Source: Mesobacillus jeotgali (lineage in GTDB: Bacteria > Bacillota > Bacilli > Bacillales > Cytobacillaceae). From it: a stretch of 64,000 nt of DNA. Location of the stretch: positions 1,978,001 through 2,042,000 of the forward strand of contig NZ_CP109811.1 in the NCBI RefSeq assembly GCF_014856545.2. Direction: 5' to 3'. Each line of letters begins with the position of its first letter. Positions within the stretch are counted from its first letter, which is position 1. Positions 50,784-60,253 of this stretch are shown piece after piece. The notes beneath the pieces were generated by a model. The model made no database searches and was not told the DNA's origin. It saw only the letters and a list, made by a program, of their open reading frames with translations. The position numbers and the translations under genes were made by a program.

Positions 50784-51206
50784 TTAATCAAAAAACTCCA
50801 TATGTCCTTTTTCTTGTTTGTAATAATTAATTCTATCTTGTAATGTTCCCGTATGGAACTCGAATTTATGGCCATCTGGGTCCGTAAAATAAATAGACAT
50901 TTTATCTTTTACATCTCTAAGGCGACCTGGTAGTATATTCACTTTCAAATCTTTCAACCTGTTATACATCGTTTCAAACTCTGCTTCATCAATCGAAAAA
51001 GCTATATGTGTATATGATTGGTGTATTTCTTGACGAGGTATGTCTTTTTCAACATTCAGGGCTAGCCATATACCATTAAGATCGAAGTAAGCGGTATTTT
51101 TCCCTTTTACTAACAGCTTTGCATTAAATACGTTTGCGTAAAAAGCAATTGATCTTTCCAAATTAGAAACAGAAAATAATAAATGGTTAATCCCATTGAT
51201 CTCCAC
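50784..51206 (-). CDS. fosB: FosB metallothiol transferase
   Basis: 140-residue VOC-fold enzyme that inactivates fosfomycin by adding bacillithiol or L-cysteine to its epoxide, using Mn2+/Mg2+. Whole-length match to Bacillus Fos[19 protein letters not shown] with the first His ligand, SYTHIAF with the second, and [19 protein letters not shown] with the Glu ligand. GTG start after GAGGTGAG. A chromosomal fosB is normal in Bacilli and does not by itself indicate transfer. Confidence 0.95.
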   Translation of the reverse strand: MEINGINHLLFSVSNLERSIAFYANVFNAKLLVKGKNTAYFDLNGIWLALNVEKDIPRQEIHQSYTHIAFSIDEAEFETMYNRLKDLKVNILPGRLRDVKDKMSIYFTDPDGHKFEFHTGTLQDRINYYKQEKGHMEFFD

Positions 51207-51360
51207 TTTCTCACCTCAAAATAATTATTCTTTAAATAAGATATCAAAATAGGCGGTGTTGTTTCCTGTAATATTTCCATAATAACCGAACGGCACCTCT
51301 AATAATGAAGGATTTTCTTCATCAATGTGGAAATTAAAGGAAGAGAAAGGGGAGCTGAAA

Positions 51361-52128
51361 ATGATTTTTAAAAGAAATACATACAGAATACAGCCTGAAA
51401 GATTGAATGATATGAATCATTTCTTTCATACACATGTTTACCCAATTCATATTAAAAATGGAGCCAAATTAATTGGGCGCTGGGTGAATGATACGAATGA
51501 AGAAATTCTGGTTATCTGGGAATATAGCAGCATGGAGCATTATGAAAGGATCAATATTTTAATTGAAAATAATGAAGAGTACCAGGCAGCAATGGAGGAG
51601 TTAGGCGAAGTTAAAATAGAAGCAGACAAAGATTTCTTGTCTGCAACTGCTTCCTACCATCATCCTAAACATATATTGTCTGTTAGCGGATATATCACAA
51701 ACAAAGATGGCGATGTACTGCTAGTCAGAAATTTTCACCGGTCCGATACTATGGAAATGCCTGGCGGCCAGGTAGAAGAAGGGGAAACATTGGAAGAAGC
51801 CATTCATCGCGAGGTATTTGAAGAGACGGGAATAAAGGTTAATTTACACGGTATAACAGGCATTTACCAAAATCTGACGATCGGAGTTACTTCTGTAGTT
51901 TTCAGAGGTGAGTATCAGTCTGGTGAAACCAGGACAGCTGAGGGTGAAACTTCAGAAGTCTTTTTTACCAAAATAACGAAAGAAAATATTGGGCAATTGA
52001 TTACGAGGGAGCAATTTAGAACCAGGGCTCTTGACGCGATGGATGCGAACTACATCCCATATGAAGCGTTTAAAAAAGGACCCTACGAACTAGTCAGCAG
52101 ATTTAATGTGATAAAAGAGTATAATTAA
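51361..52128 (+). CDS. NIPSNAP - NUDIX fusion protein
   Basis: 255-residue two-domain protein. Residues 1 to ~100 are a NIPSNAP/dimeric alpha-beta-barrel domain (RNTYRIQPERLNDMNHFFHTHVYPIHIKNGAKLIGRW). Residues ~115-240 are a NUDIX domain with a full Nudix box (PGGQVEEGETLEEAIHREVFEETG, REVFEE at about 150). ATG at 51361 follows AAAGGGGAG; the frame upstream lacks a site. Second, different NUDIX fusion in the window besides 4217. Role unknown. Confidence 0.83.
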   Translation: MIFKRNTYRIQPERLNDMNHFFHTHVYPIHIKNGAKLIGRWVNDTNEEILVIWEYSSMEHYERINILIENNEEYQAAMEELGEVKIEADKDFLSATASYHHPKHILSVSGYITNKDGDVLLVRNFHRSDTMEMPGGQVEEGETLEEAIHREVFEETGIKVNLHGITGIYQNLTIGVTSVVFRGEYQSGETRTAEGETSEVFFTKITKENIGQLITREQFRTRALDAMDANYIPYEAFKKGPYELVSRFNVIKEYN

Positions 52129-52252
52129 TTTCAAACGGTATTGTTACTCTTTCACGAAGTTTCAAGGTATATTAGAATGGTCGAGATTTAAACTAGCTAG
52201 AGGGATTACCTTTGGATTGTTCGAGTTAACACTGAGTAGAGGGGAGAGTAAA

Positions 52253-52756
52253 ATGTCTGTAAAAATCACACCTAAGGGAGAGCAACTGGTCCTCCAACAA
52301 ATAGCCAATTTGGAACAAGAACTGAAGCAAGTGCGGATGGATAAAAATATTGCCTTCAATGCGTGCGGGGACGATAAGATTGCTAATCCTAATTTTCACA
52401 AATTAGAGCAGGATGAAAGTATATTGGTTGAGCGCATTCAGGAAATTCAGCATGTGTTAAAGACAGCTGAATTTATTAAGTTTGATGAGCGTAATACTGA
52501 AACAGTAGAGATTGGCTCGATCGTGAAATGCTCTTTTGAGTACCCAGATTTTACGGAAGAAGAAATATATGAAATTGTTGGTTATGGCGAGTCGAATGTA
52601 GATGAGAACAAAATCTTCTATGATACACCTGTAGCTAAAAAGCTGATAGGCTTAAAAATTGGTGATGAAACGGTGTTATCAGTGCCTTCTGGTAAAGTGA
52701 AATGCAAGGTGTTGAAGATGTATAGCGGATGGGAAGAGGCTGAGGGATCAATATGA
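52253..52756 (+). CDS. GreA/GreB family elongation factor-like protein
   Basis: 167-residue protein: N-terminal coiled coil (residues ~10-75, QQIANLEQELKQVRMDKNI...) and a C-terminal FKBP-like domain (GSIVKCSFEYPDFTEEEIYEIVGYGE...SPVAKKLIG-type region, here TPVAKKLIGLKIGDETVLSVPSGKVKCKV). It would bind the RNA polymerase secondary channel. The coiled-coil tip Asp/Glu pair is not clearly placed, so it may be a variant (YhbV/Rnk-like). ATG at 52253 follows GGGGAGAG. Confidence 0.8.
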   Translation: MSVKITPKGEQLVLQQIANLEQELKQVRMDKNIAFNACGDDKIANPNFHKLEQDESILVERIQEIQHVLKTAEFIKFDERNTETVEIGSIVKCSFEYPDFTEEEIYEIVGYGESNVDENKIFYDTPVAKKLIGLKIGDETVLSVPSGKVKCKVLKMYSGWEEAEGSI

Positions 52757-52766
52757 ATTCAGAACT

Positions 52767-52796
52767 GCGTTAATCCTGGAAATTAACGCTTTTTTG
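52767..52796 (+). terminator. Terminator of the GreA-like gene
   Basis: GCGTTAAT/ATTAACGC stem with a 7-base loop and six T. Confidence 0.85.
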
Positions 52797-52841
52797 TGAT
52801 TGAACATTGCAATAGTGAAACGCAAAAAGCATGCAGACGAC

Positions 52842-52881
52842 AAAAAGCCGCTCGAAGCAGATGAACTTCTAGCGGCTTTTT
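52842..52881 (-). terminator. Terminator facing the PIG-L gene
   Basis: Perfect 11-bp stem AAAAAGCCGCT/AGCGGCTTTTT, 18-base loop, usable in both directions. Confidence 0.8.
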
Positions 52882-52939
52882 GCAGCACTCTTTATTGTTA
52901 TTTGATTTTATTTCCAAAACGCCAACAAAAATGACGATT

Positions 52940-53806
52940 TTATTTAGATTTAACCAAATGATAATACTCCCGGTCGAAGATTCGGTAATAAATCCAGGAT
53001 GGAACTTTGTCATGATAAGGCTGCACGCTTGCTACTGTTTTCCATTGTGTTTCATGAGCAAGCAGGACTTGTTTGCGTGGTGAAGCTTCGGATGCCATCG
53101 GGAAGGCTATGGTTGGTTCCGGCAAACCTTTATCCCTCGGGTATCTTTCTTTAAAAGTAGGTGAGAGCTTGAGTGCGAGATCGATCATTGGCTTTGGGAG
53201 GGTGGCGAAATAGAGCCGCTTCACAGGAGAATCTTCTTTTTCCATTTCCTCTATAACGACTTCTTTTGTCAACTTGCTCATCACTACATGGTCAGGGTGA
53301 CCGTATAATCCGACTACATCATCGTAAGTAATGACAGTTGTAGGCTGATGTTGATCAATTAATTCCCTAATTGTTTTCTTGATGTCCTCATGATCCGCAT
53401 CAGCCAGGCCGCTGTCAGGGTAATCATAGACTTCAAGGTGGTCAATATTGAGGATTTCTGCTGATTTCTCCAATTCCTTTGTCCGTGTTTCCCCCAGTTT
53501 CTCTTTAGGAACAAGTCCACCAGTACCGCCAGCTTCACCTCTTGTAAAAGTGGCGAGGACAGAGGTAACATCTTTATCTTTATTCAACTTATGGTAGGTT
53601 CCGGCTATCATGATTTCATCATCTGGGTGAGCAAAGATGGCCATGATTCTTTGAGGCGCTCCTTCAGGAAAAAGCTCCTCGGAAACCTCGATATCCTCAT
53701 CATTCACATAATAGTTAGCATACATGACAGCTCCAGCAACCAACACCACCAACAGACATATAGTCGAAAGCAACACTACAATCAAAGTTTTCTTCCATTT
53801 TTTCAT
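52940..53806 (-). CDS. PIG-L family N-deacetylase, membrane-anchored
   Basis: 288-residue zinc deacetylase with an N-terminal membrane segment (about residues 7-28). Zinc ligands are in AHPDDE and GHPDH (HPDDEIMIAG and DVVGLYGHPDHVVMSK). Soluble relatives (BshB) make bacillithiol; the longer, anchored form here more likely acts on an extracytoplasmic GlcNAc conjugate. AGGAG lies 8 bases before the ATG. Confidence 0.85.
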   Translation of the reverse strand: MKKWKKTLIVVLLSTICLLVVLVAGAVMYANYYVNDEDIEVSEELFPEGAPQRIMAIFAHPDDEIMIAGTYHKLNKDKDVTSVLATFTRGEAGGTGGLVPKEKLGETRTKELEKSAEILNIDHLEVYDYPDSGLADADHEDIKKTIRELIDQHQPTTVITYDDVVGLYGHPDHVVMSKLTKEVVIEEMEKEDSPVKRLYFATLPKPMIDLALKLSPTFKERYPRDKGLPEPTIAFPMASEASPRKQVLLAHETQWKTVASVQPYHDKVPSWIYYRIFDREYYHLVKSK

Positions 53807-53971
53807 GAGATTACTCCTTTGAAAAGACTATTAATCTAGTATATGAGTGTATCTATAATTCATTACAGAATCATAAAGGAGTAATATAATATTTTTATGT
53901 AAACTAACTAAGGTTAAAGAACAAAAGAACTATATTAATATATTTAATATTTCAAATATTATAAAAACTTG

Positions 53972-54016
53972 TTGTTAAATGGAAATGTAGTCCATATAAT
54001 GGAGATGTAAATCATC
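53972..54016 (+). promoter_or_regulatory. Promoter and operator-like palindromes of the GntR operon
   Basis: -35 TTGTTA (53972-53977), 17-base spacer, perfect -10 TATAAT (53995-54000). The palindrome TCCAT-ATA-ATGGA (53991-54003) covers the -10, another ATGGA lies in the spacer, and GATG-TAAAT-CATC follows at 54004-54016. These are natural candidates for binding by the GntR regulator encoded 60 bases downstream (autoregulation, inference). The rest of the 268-base gap back to the PIG-L gene shows no gene. Confidence 0.6.
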
Positions 54017-54074
54017 CAGAAATTAACTGGTCTGAACTGGTAGGGACGTCGCAACAAGTAAGGAGGGACAATGA

Positions 54075-54809
54075 TTGGTTGAGATTGATATGGAAAATCC
54101 AATTCCTTACCATGTGCAAATTAAAAACTTACTGAGGAAGGAGATTTTAGAAGGCCGATACAAAGAAAAAATCCCCAGCGAAAGGGAATTGATGAATCGC
54201 TTTTCAGTCAGCAGGACGACTGTAAGGGAGGCGATTACACATTTAGTAAACGATGGGGTATTGACTAAAGTACATGGAAAAGGCACTTATATTTCACCGA
54301 AGCGGCCAATTGAGGAGTGGCTTAATTCCTTACATAGTTTAACAGAGACAGTCCGTAAAATGGGGATGAAGCCTGGGTCGGTTTTGCTGAATAGTGGAGT
54401 GATGACTAAGCCGAGGTACTTTGCAGATAAAATCGGTGAAAAGGAATTTTTTACAATCGAGAGGCTACGGACCGCAGATGGAGACCCGATTGCAATTGAA
54501 CGCCACTACTACAGTCGGGAAATTGGCCAGCAGCTTTCAAAGCATGATTTAGAGACAGCAGCAATTTATGAATTGATTGAAAAGAATCTGGGGATTGAAC
54601 TTCATCAGGCAGAACAGTTCATTTCCTGCAAAAGGATTTCAGATATGGATGCTGAAAATCTCGGGATTCCTAAAGGTATTAATGTTCTTTGCGTCGAGCG
54701 TTTGATCAAAGGTGCAGATGGAAAGCCGATTGAATTATACATTAGCTTTTACAAACCTGATATGTATGTTTTTCGGATCAAGACAAAAAGACAGAAATAT
54801 TCGTCGTGA
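54075..54809 (+). CDS. GntR family (HutC/UTRA) transcriptional regulator
   Basis: 244-residue regulator: winged helix (residues 8-75, IPSERELMNRFSVSRTTVREAITHLVNDGVL) and a UTRA ligand-binding domain (from ~95, with FFTIERLRTADGDPIAIERHYY and LCVERLIKGADGKPIELYISFYKPD). TTG start, AGGAGG 8 bases upstream. It heads a five-gene operon and most likely controls it in response to a pathway metabolite. Confidence 0.92.
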   Translation: MVEIDMENPIPYHVQIKNLLRKEILEGRYKEKIPSERELMNRFSVSRTTVREAITHLVNDGVLTKVHGKGTYISPKRPIEEWLNSLHSLTETVRKMGMKPGSVLLNSGVMTKPRYFADKIGEKEFFTIERLRTADGDPIAIERHYYSREIGQQLSKHDLETAAIYELIEKNLGIELHQAEQFISCKRISDMDAENLGIPKGINVLCVERLIKGADGKPIELYISFYKPDMYVFRIKTKRQKYSS

Positions 54810-54847
54810 GGTATTATGTAAGCGCTTTATCTGGAGAGGGGTATGAT

Positions 54848-56032
54848 ATGGTTCATGAATTTCATTTACCCGGCAGTCTTTATCATGGAGCCGGGAGTTT
54901 AGAGAAGTTGGCAGATGCGGCAGCAGGGCTTGGGGCACACCACCTGTTTGTCGTGATTAGTTCAAGTGTGCTGCGAGAGCCACTCAATCTGAATGCACGG
55001 TTAAAAAGCATACTGGTGAAGGCAGATCTCAGTATAACAATCTATTCCGGATTAAAAGGTGAGCCAACTACTGAACATGTGAAAGAGGCCGTTAATTGCT
55101 GCATGGAAAGCCAGGCTGATTGTATAGTCGCCATAGGCGGAGGAAGCGCGATTGATTTGGCCAAAGCCGTTTCAGTTTTTGCAGTAATTCCTGATATTCA
55201 ATATAAAGAGATTCCCAGCTTGAAAATAATGAAAAGGTTACCTCTTATTGCTGTACCAACGACTGCGGGAACTGGTTCGGAGGCAACGAAGGTAATGGTT
55301 ATAACAGATGTTGAAAGTGGTACTAAAATGAATCCGGGCCATCCAGGGTTAATTCCTGATATTGCGATTTTAGATCCGGAATTGACAGAGACTTTGCCGG
55401 AATCCTATACGGCCTACACGGGAATGGATGCGTTAGCACATGCATTGGAAGCCTATGTTTCAACCAGAGCAACAGAAATGAGCGACTATTTTGCAGTAAA
55501 AGCGATTTCTCTAATCAGTAAAGCCTTGCCAATCTCCTTTAAACAAGGAAGTAACTTAGAGGCACGTGAAAATATGCTGCTTGGCAGCTGCTTTGCCGGG
55601 ATCGCATTCTCGAACTCTTCTACCAATCTTGCTCATGCAGCAGGAAGGGCTTTAGGTGCAAGATTCCATATGACACATGGGTTGAGCGTAGCCTTATTAC
55701 TTCCGTTTGTAATAGAGTATGGACTCAAGGCTTCTCAGGAGAAATATGCAAGAATCGGAAACATACTTAATCCTGAGGCTTTTGGCTCCGAGGGGGAGAT
55801 GGCGCAAGAAGTCCTTAAGATGGTTGTGAATTTAAACAATCTGTTTCATATTTGGGAAGCTGGAGCTGCGTATATAAATCAAACCCGTGAAGGTGAGATT
55901 CCGTTACTGGTAGATGATGCGTTAGCGGGAAATGGGATACTTACCAATCAGGTGGTCCCTGGTCACGATGATATAAAAAAAATATATCAAAAATTATTTG
56001 ATAAAATATCTGAATATTCGGTATTAAAGTAG
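54848..56032 (+). CDS. Iron-containing (group III) alcohol dehydrogenase
   Basis: 394-residue NAD(P)-dependent dehydrogenase: GGGSAIDLAKAVS for the cofactor, PTTAGTGSEATK, and metal ligands Asp/His in MDALAHALEAYVS and NLAHAAGRALGARFHMTHGLS. Substrate could be a hydroxy acid, aldehyde or diol. ATG at 54848 is 5-8 bases after GGAGAGGGG; the frame from 54806 overlaps the regulator's end. Next gene starts 17 bases later. Confidence 0.9.
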   Translation: MVHEFHLPGSLYHGAGSLEKLADAAAGLGAHHLFVVISSSVLREPLNLNARLKSILVKADLSITIYSGLKGEPTTEHVKEAVNCCMESQADCIVAIGGGSAIDLAKAVSVFAVIPDIQYKEIPSLKIMKRLPLIAVPTTAGTGSEATKVMVITDVESGTKMNPGHPGLIPDIAILDPELTETLPESYTAYTGMDALAHALEAYVSTRATEMSDYFAVKAISLISKALPISFKQGSNLEARENMLLGSCFAGIAFSNSSTNLAHAAGRALGARFHMTHGLSVALLLPFVIEYGLKASQEKYARIGNILNPEAFGSEGEMAQEVLKMVVNLNNLFHIWEAGAAYINQTREGEIPLLVDDALAGNGILTNQVVPGHDDIKKIYQKLFDKISEYSVLK

Positions 56033-56048
56033 ATGGAGGGGGTTCTTT

Positions 56049-57797
56049 ATGGCTGAAATGACAGGCGGAGAAGTGATCGCAAAGATGTTAAGCATTGAAG
56101 ATGTGGAGAAGGTTTTTGGCATTATAGATGGAACTTATTTTGGGTTCTACTCTAATCTTAAAAAATACGATATTGATCTAATATCTCCAAGACATGAGAC
56201 AACGGCTGCGCACATGGCTGGTGCATTTGCCAGAGTGACAGGGAAATTGGGAGTATGCATGGCTAGCAATGGTCCTGGAGTGGCGAATATTCTCCCTGGA
56301 TTAGTTGTTGAAGAAGCAGAGGGAAATCGTGTGCTGGTAATTACGAGTGCCAGGAGGACAGGGATCATGTATCCTGACCGCGGTGGAACCTACCAATGCT
56401 TCAATCAGACAGGTGTCATTTCCCAGATTGCGAAGTGGAGCGAATCGGTGCCATCATTTGATCGCATTCCAGAAATGATGAGGACAGCACTGAGGAAATG
56501 TTATGAGGGAAGGCCAGGTATTGTCCATATCGATATTCCAGAAAATATACTGAATACGAAAGTGAAATGTGACCTGAGTTTTTGGGAGCCGCATCAATAC
56601 CGTGTGACGGAATTGCCGGGAGCTACAGAAAATCAGCTTGAGGCTGCCTGTGACCTGTTGATTAATGCGGAATTTCCGGTCATCCATGCCGGCAGCGGTG
56701 TCATCCATTCCGGAGCATCTGAGGAGTTAGAAATGGTCGCTGAGCTTTTGCAGTCAATGGTGACGACAAGCTGGGCTGCACGAGGAGCAATTTCTGAGAC
56801 TAACCCGCTTATGATGCCAATGATTTATTTGCAGACGAATAATAAAATCAGGAATGAAGCAGATGTCGTATTAGTCCTTGGTTCAAGAATCGGGGAAACA
56901 GACTGGTGGGGCAAAGCTCCTTATTGGGACGCAAACCAAAAAATGATCCAGGTCGACATTGACCACGGAATACTGGGAGCCAACAAACCAGCAGACCTGG
57001 CAATCCAGGCAGACATCAAAACTTTCCTTACACAACTCTACCAAAAGCTTCAGCAGCGCAAAGAATCTATCCATACAACGAATCGAAAAGCTTCGATCCA
57101 GAAACATATCTCTGAAAAAGAAAAGAATAGAAAGAAGCTTGATCAACATTTGGAGGATTTCGCTGTGCCAATGAATACAGCACATGTCCCTGTCATCAGC
57201 CAGAAGGTTTTTCCACCAGGCACCAACCTGGTCATAGATGGCGGGAATACAACAATTTGGACCAATTTCTATTATTCGGTCGACAAACCTGGCTCTGTTT
57301 TTTCAACCTATAAATTTGGAATGCTCGGAGCCGGAATCGGCCAGGCACTTGGCGTTGCGGCTGCAAATCCTGAACGTCCTGTCTGCTGCATAATTGGTGA
57401 CGGAGCCATGGGCTTCCACCCGCAGGAGATTGAAACAGCAGTCCGGAACAATTTGCAGGTTATTTATATCGTCGTTTGCGATCGCCAGTGGGGAATGGTG
57501 AAAATGAATCAGCATTTCGCCCTGAAACCAATCAAGACTGTATTGAAAAAGTCCTTAAGTGCTGAAGAAAGCATTAATACGGATTTGGGAGAAATCAAGT
57601 TTGATATGCTTGCAGAAAGTATGGGGGCGCATGGAGAGCATATTAACGACCCGAAAGATCTCAAGGGGGCAATAGAACGGTCCTTGATGACCGGTAAATG
57701 TTCGGTTATCCAGGTTGATGTTGACCCGGTAAAACATATGTGGGCTCCTGGATTGAAGTATTTTAAAGATATGCACCAGGAACCAAAGGGGAAATAA
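56049..57797 (+). CDS. Thiamine diphosphate-dependent enzyme (ALS/decarboxylase-like)
   Basis: 582-residue three-domain ThDP enzyme of the acetolactate synthase/benzoylformate decarboxylase superfamily. The activating Glu is in RHETTAAHMAGAFAR (about residue 50), and the ThDP/Mg motif is GDGAMGFHPQEIETAVRNN (about 449-467). Cytosolic. It carries out C-C bond cleavage or ligation of a 2-oxo acid or similar, but key differences from Ilv enzymes (FGIIDGTYFGFYSN near the N-terminus) make ilv function unlikely. The next gene starts at the base after its stop. Confidence 0.9.
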   Translation: MAEMTGGEVIAKMLSIEDVEKVFGIIDGTYFGFYSNLKKYDIDLISPRHETTAAHMAGAFARVTGKLGVCMASNGPGVANILPGLVVEEAEGNRVLVITSARRTGIMYPDRGGTYQCFNQTGVISQIAKWSESVPSFDRIPEMMRTALRKCYEGRPGIVHIDIPENILNTKVKCDLSFWEPHQYRVTELPGATENQLEAACDLLINAEFPVIHAGSGVIHSGASEELEMVAELLQSMVTTSWAARGAISETNPLMMPMIYLQTNNKIRNEADVVLVLGSRIGETDWWGKAPYWDANQKMIQVDIDHGILGANKPADLAIQADIKTFLTQLYQKLQQRKESIHTTNRKASIQKHISEKEKNRKKLDQHLEDFAVPMNTAHVPVISQKVFPPGTNLVIDGGNTTIWTNFYYSVDKPGSVFSTYKFGMLGAGIGQALGVAAANPERPVCCIIGDGAMGFHPQEIETAVRNNLQVIYIVVCDRQWGMVKMNQHFALKPIKTVLKKSLSAEESINTDLGEIKFDMLAESMGAHGEHINDPKDLKGAIERSLMTGKCSVIQVDVDPVKHMWAPGLKYFKDMHQEPKGK

Positions 57798-58724
57798 ATG
57801 GGGATCGATCAAGTAACTCTTAACTTTAACTCCGCCACTCTGACCATTATGAATATATTGATAGGATTTATTATGTTCGGTGTCGCGCTTGACTTGAAAG
57901 TGGATGATTTTAAAAGGACACTCTCTACGCCAAGACCCGTATTGATCGGGCTCATCGCTCAATTTTTCCTGCTGCCGGCTTTTACTTTCTTGTTGGTCAT
58001 GATTGTTAAACCATTACCCAGCATTGCGTTAGGTTTGTTTTTGGTAGCAGCCTGCCCGGGCGGGAATCTATCAAACTTCTTAACGTATTTGGGGAAGGGC
58101 AATACACCTTTATCGATTAGCATGTCTGCGATCTCAACTGTTTTGGCAATATTCATGACTCCATTCAATACCCTATTTTGGGGCTCATTATATCCAGGAA
58201 CAAATGCGTTGATGCGATCATTTTCAATCAGTCCGGTCGATATGCTAGTCACGATTTTTATTATGTTAGGTATACCTCTCGTTGCCGGAATGTATATTGG
58301 CTACAAATACCCGGGGTGGGCGAGCAGGACAAATAAATGGATGAAACGGTTCTCGATTATCTTTTTTATCCTGTTCGTGTTAGCATCACTGGCGTCCAAC
58401 TTCACATACTTCATTGATTTTGTCGGTATGGTAGCCATCGTTGTCTTTCTGCACAATCTTGTTGCCATCCTGTTGGGCTATTTTTCCTCCCGGGTTGCCG
58501 GGCTGCCTGAAAAAGACAGAAGAGCAATCGCGATAGAAGTTGGCATCCAAAATTCAGGACTGGGATTAATCCTTATTTTTAATTTCTTTGATGGCCTTGG
58601 CGGAATGGCGATCGTAGCGGCATGGTGGGCGATCTGGCACATTGTGTCCGGATTGTCACTGGCTACTTTCTGGTCAAAAAGAGAGCCTGAAACTACAGCC
58701 ATAAACGGAGGTATACAAGTATGA
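57798..58724 (+). CDS. Bile acid:sodium symporter (BASS) family transporter
   Basis: 308-residue membrane protein with nine to ten hydrophobic segments. Family marks are MFGVALDLKVDDF, ACPGGNLSNFLTYLGKGN (Na+ site region) and EVGIQNSGLGL. BASS members import organic anions (bile salts, pyruvate, pantoate, sulfonates) with Na+. In this operon it is the likely uptake system for the pathway substrate (inference). AAAGGGG lies in the end of the ThDP gene. Confidence 0.9.
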   Translation: MGIDQVTLNFNSATLTIMNILIGFIMFGVALDLKVDDFKRTLSTPRPVLIGLIAQFFLLPAFTFLLVMIVKPLPSIALGLFLVAACPGGNLSNFLTYLGKGNTPLSISMSAISTVLAIFMTPFNTLFWGSLYPGTNALMRSFSISPVDMLVTIFIMLGIPLVAGMYIGYKYPGWASRTNKWMKRFSIIFFILFVLASLASNFTYFIDFVGMVAIVVFLHNLVAILLGYFSSRVAGLPEKDRRAIAIEVGIQNSGLGLILIFNFFDGLGGMAIVAAWWAIWHIVSGLSLATFWSKREPETTAINGGIQV

Positions 58725-59713
58725 ACATCCTCATAACAGGTGCCGCCGGTTATCTCGGTACACAGCTTGTTAAACGGCTGATCGAAGAGAATAAAACAAC
58801 TGGACAGAAGTGGAACATAATCGCGACTGATATCAGACCTGAATCTTCTTTTAATGAGGAAGATGGAATCAAATATTTTCAAATGGATGTGCGCTCCCCT
58901 CAGGTCCAGGACGTGATGAAAAAAAATAAAATTCATACGGTTGTCCACCTTGCGACAATCGTAACTCCTGGCAAAAAGAGCAACCGCGAATTCGAATATT
59001 CCGTGGATGTCAAAGGGACGGAAAATGTATTAAAGGCATGTGCAGAAAATCAGGTAAAAAGAGTTGTCGTAACATCAAGCGGGGCTGCATATGGTTATCA
59101 TGCTGATAATCCGAAATGGATCAAAGAGGACAATGCAATCAGGGGGAATGAAGAATTTTCCTATTCTCATCATAAGCGGCTCGTCGAGGAGCTTCTGGCA
59201 GATTACCGGGAAAAGCATCCACAACTTGAGCAGGTTATTTTCCGGATTGGAACGATTTTGGGAGACACAGTCAATAACCAGATTACAAATCTTTTCGAAA
59301 AAAGGGTACTGCTGGGAATTTCAGGTTCAGATAGCCCGTTTGTGTTCATCTGGGACCAGGATGTTGTAGGGTGCCTGATTAAAGCAATCTACGGCAAAGA
59401 AACAGGCATTTTTAACGTAGCAGGGGATGGAGCTCTGACAATCGACGACATCGGAAAAATACTTGGTAAGCCTGTCATCCGCATACCAGCCAGGCTTATC
59501 AAATCAGTCCTTTTTATCCTTAAGCGCTTATCACTGACACAATACGGAGAAGAACAAGTGAACTTCCTAAGATACCGTCCTGTTTTAGATAACCATAACC
59601 TGAAGAATGAATTCCGCTACACACCAAAGAAGACTTCGCGTGAAGTATTTCTCTATTATGTTGAGAAGAAACATTCCACGGTAAACAGATCAGGTAAAAG
59701 TGTGGTAGTTTAA
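58721..59713 (+). CDS. NAD-dependent epimerase/dehydratase (extended SDR)
   Basis: 330-residue extended SDR: GAAGYLGTQLVK (GxxGxxG) at residues 7-18, catalytic Ser in VVTSSGAAYGYHADN, and a YxxxK-type SYSHHKRLVEELL where Tyr-x3-Lys reads Y-S-H-H-K. It overlaps the transporter gene by four bases (ATGA). It would oxidise or epimerise a hydroxylated intermediate or sugar derivative. A terminator follows. Confidence 0.88.
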   Translation: MNILITGAAGYLGTQLVKRLIEENKTTGQKWNIIATDIRPESSFNEEDGIKYFQMDVRSPQVQDVMKKNKIHTVVHLATIVTPGKKSNREFEYSVDVKGTENVLKACAENQVKRVVVTSSGAAYGYHADNPKWIKEDNAIRGNEEFSYSHHKRLVEELLADYREKHPQLEQVIFRIGTILGDTVNNQITNLFEKRVLLGISGSDSPFVFIWDQDVVGCLIKAIYGKETGIFNVAGDGALTIDDIGKILGKPVIRIPARLIKSVLFILKRLSLTQYGEEQVNFLRYRPVLDNHNLKNEFRYTPKKTSREVFLYYVEKKHSTVNRSGKSVVV

Positions 59714-59748
59714 AAACTGCCATAAAGGCTATAACAGAATAAGAAAAG

Positions 59749-59780
59749 TTACGCGTCAGGATTTTTCTGACGCGTTTTTA
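59749..59780 (+). terminator. Terminator of the GntR-SDR operon
   Basis: ACGCGTCAG/CTGACGCGT stem with a 7-base loop and T run. Confidence 0.88.
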
Positions 59781-59876
59781 TCTTGATGTAGTTTCAGGTA
59801 AAATTATTATGTAAACCAGAATAAATATTTACTTTTTGATTAATATAACAAGAGAAATTAGTAAAGGAGTTAGCCT

Positions 59877-60104
59877 ATGAAATCATATGAAGTGACAAAT
59901 ATGATTATTGATGAAGAATCATATGGTGAGGAACATGTAACAGTTGAATTAACAATTGAGCAACAGAATTATATCGTCACTTTTCAAAAATCTGATTTGG
60001 AATTGATGAATGCCTGGATTGTCGAGGATGATACGACACTGCCTGCAAACTTGTCTGAGGATTTGATGGACTCTATAAAAGAGGATATTAGTAATAAAAT
60101 CTAG
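59877..60104 (+). CDS. Small acidic hypothetical protein
   Basis: 75-residue soluble acidic protein (VTVELTIEQQNYIVTF...). AAAGGAG is 7 bases before the ATG. No family recognised. It stands alone between the operon terminator and repeat array D. Confidence 0.6.
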   Translation: MKSYEVTNMIIDEESYGEEHVTVELTIEQQNYIVTFQKSDLELMNAWIVEDDTTLPANLSEDLMDSIKEDISNKI

Positions 60105-60253
60105 TTAATAGCTAGAAGTTGGAATAATGGTAAAACCAATGTTTTGCTCGGCTATCTGTTCTTACATGGATAGAAAGGCGACACGTTTTTCTATACAAAG
60201 GGCCGTCAGTTTAATGTAGTTTTGCTGGATTAAATATAAGAAGCAGGTAAATC

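Noticed and set aside
50784..53806. Bacillithiol gene cluster (fosB with PIG-L deacetylase)
   Set aside because: The PIG-L protein is membrane-anchored and longer than BshB, and unrelated genes lie in between; proximity is probably chance.
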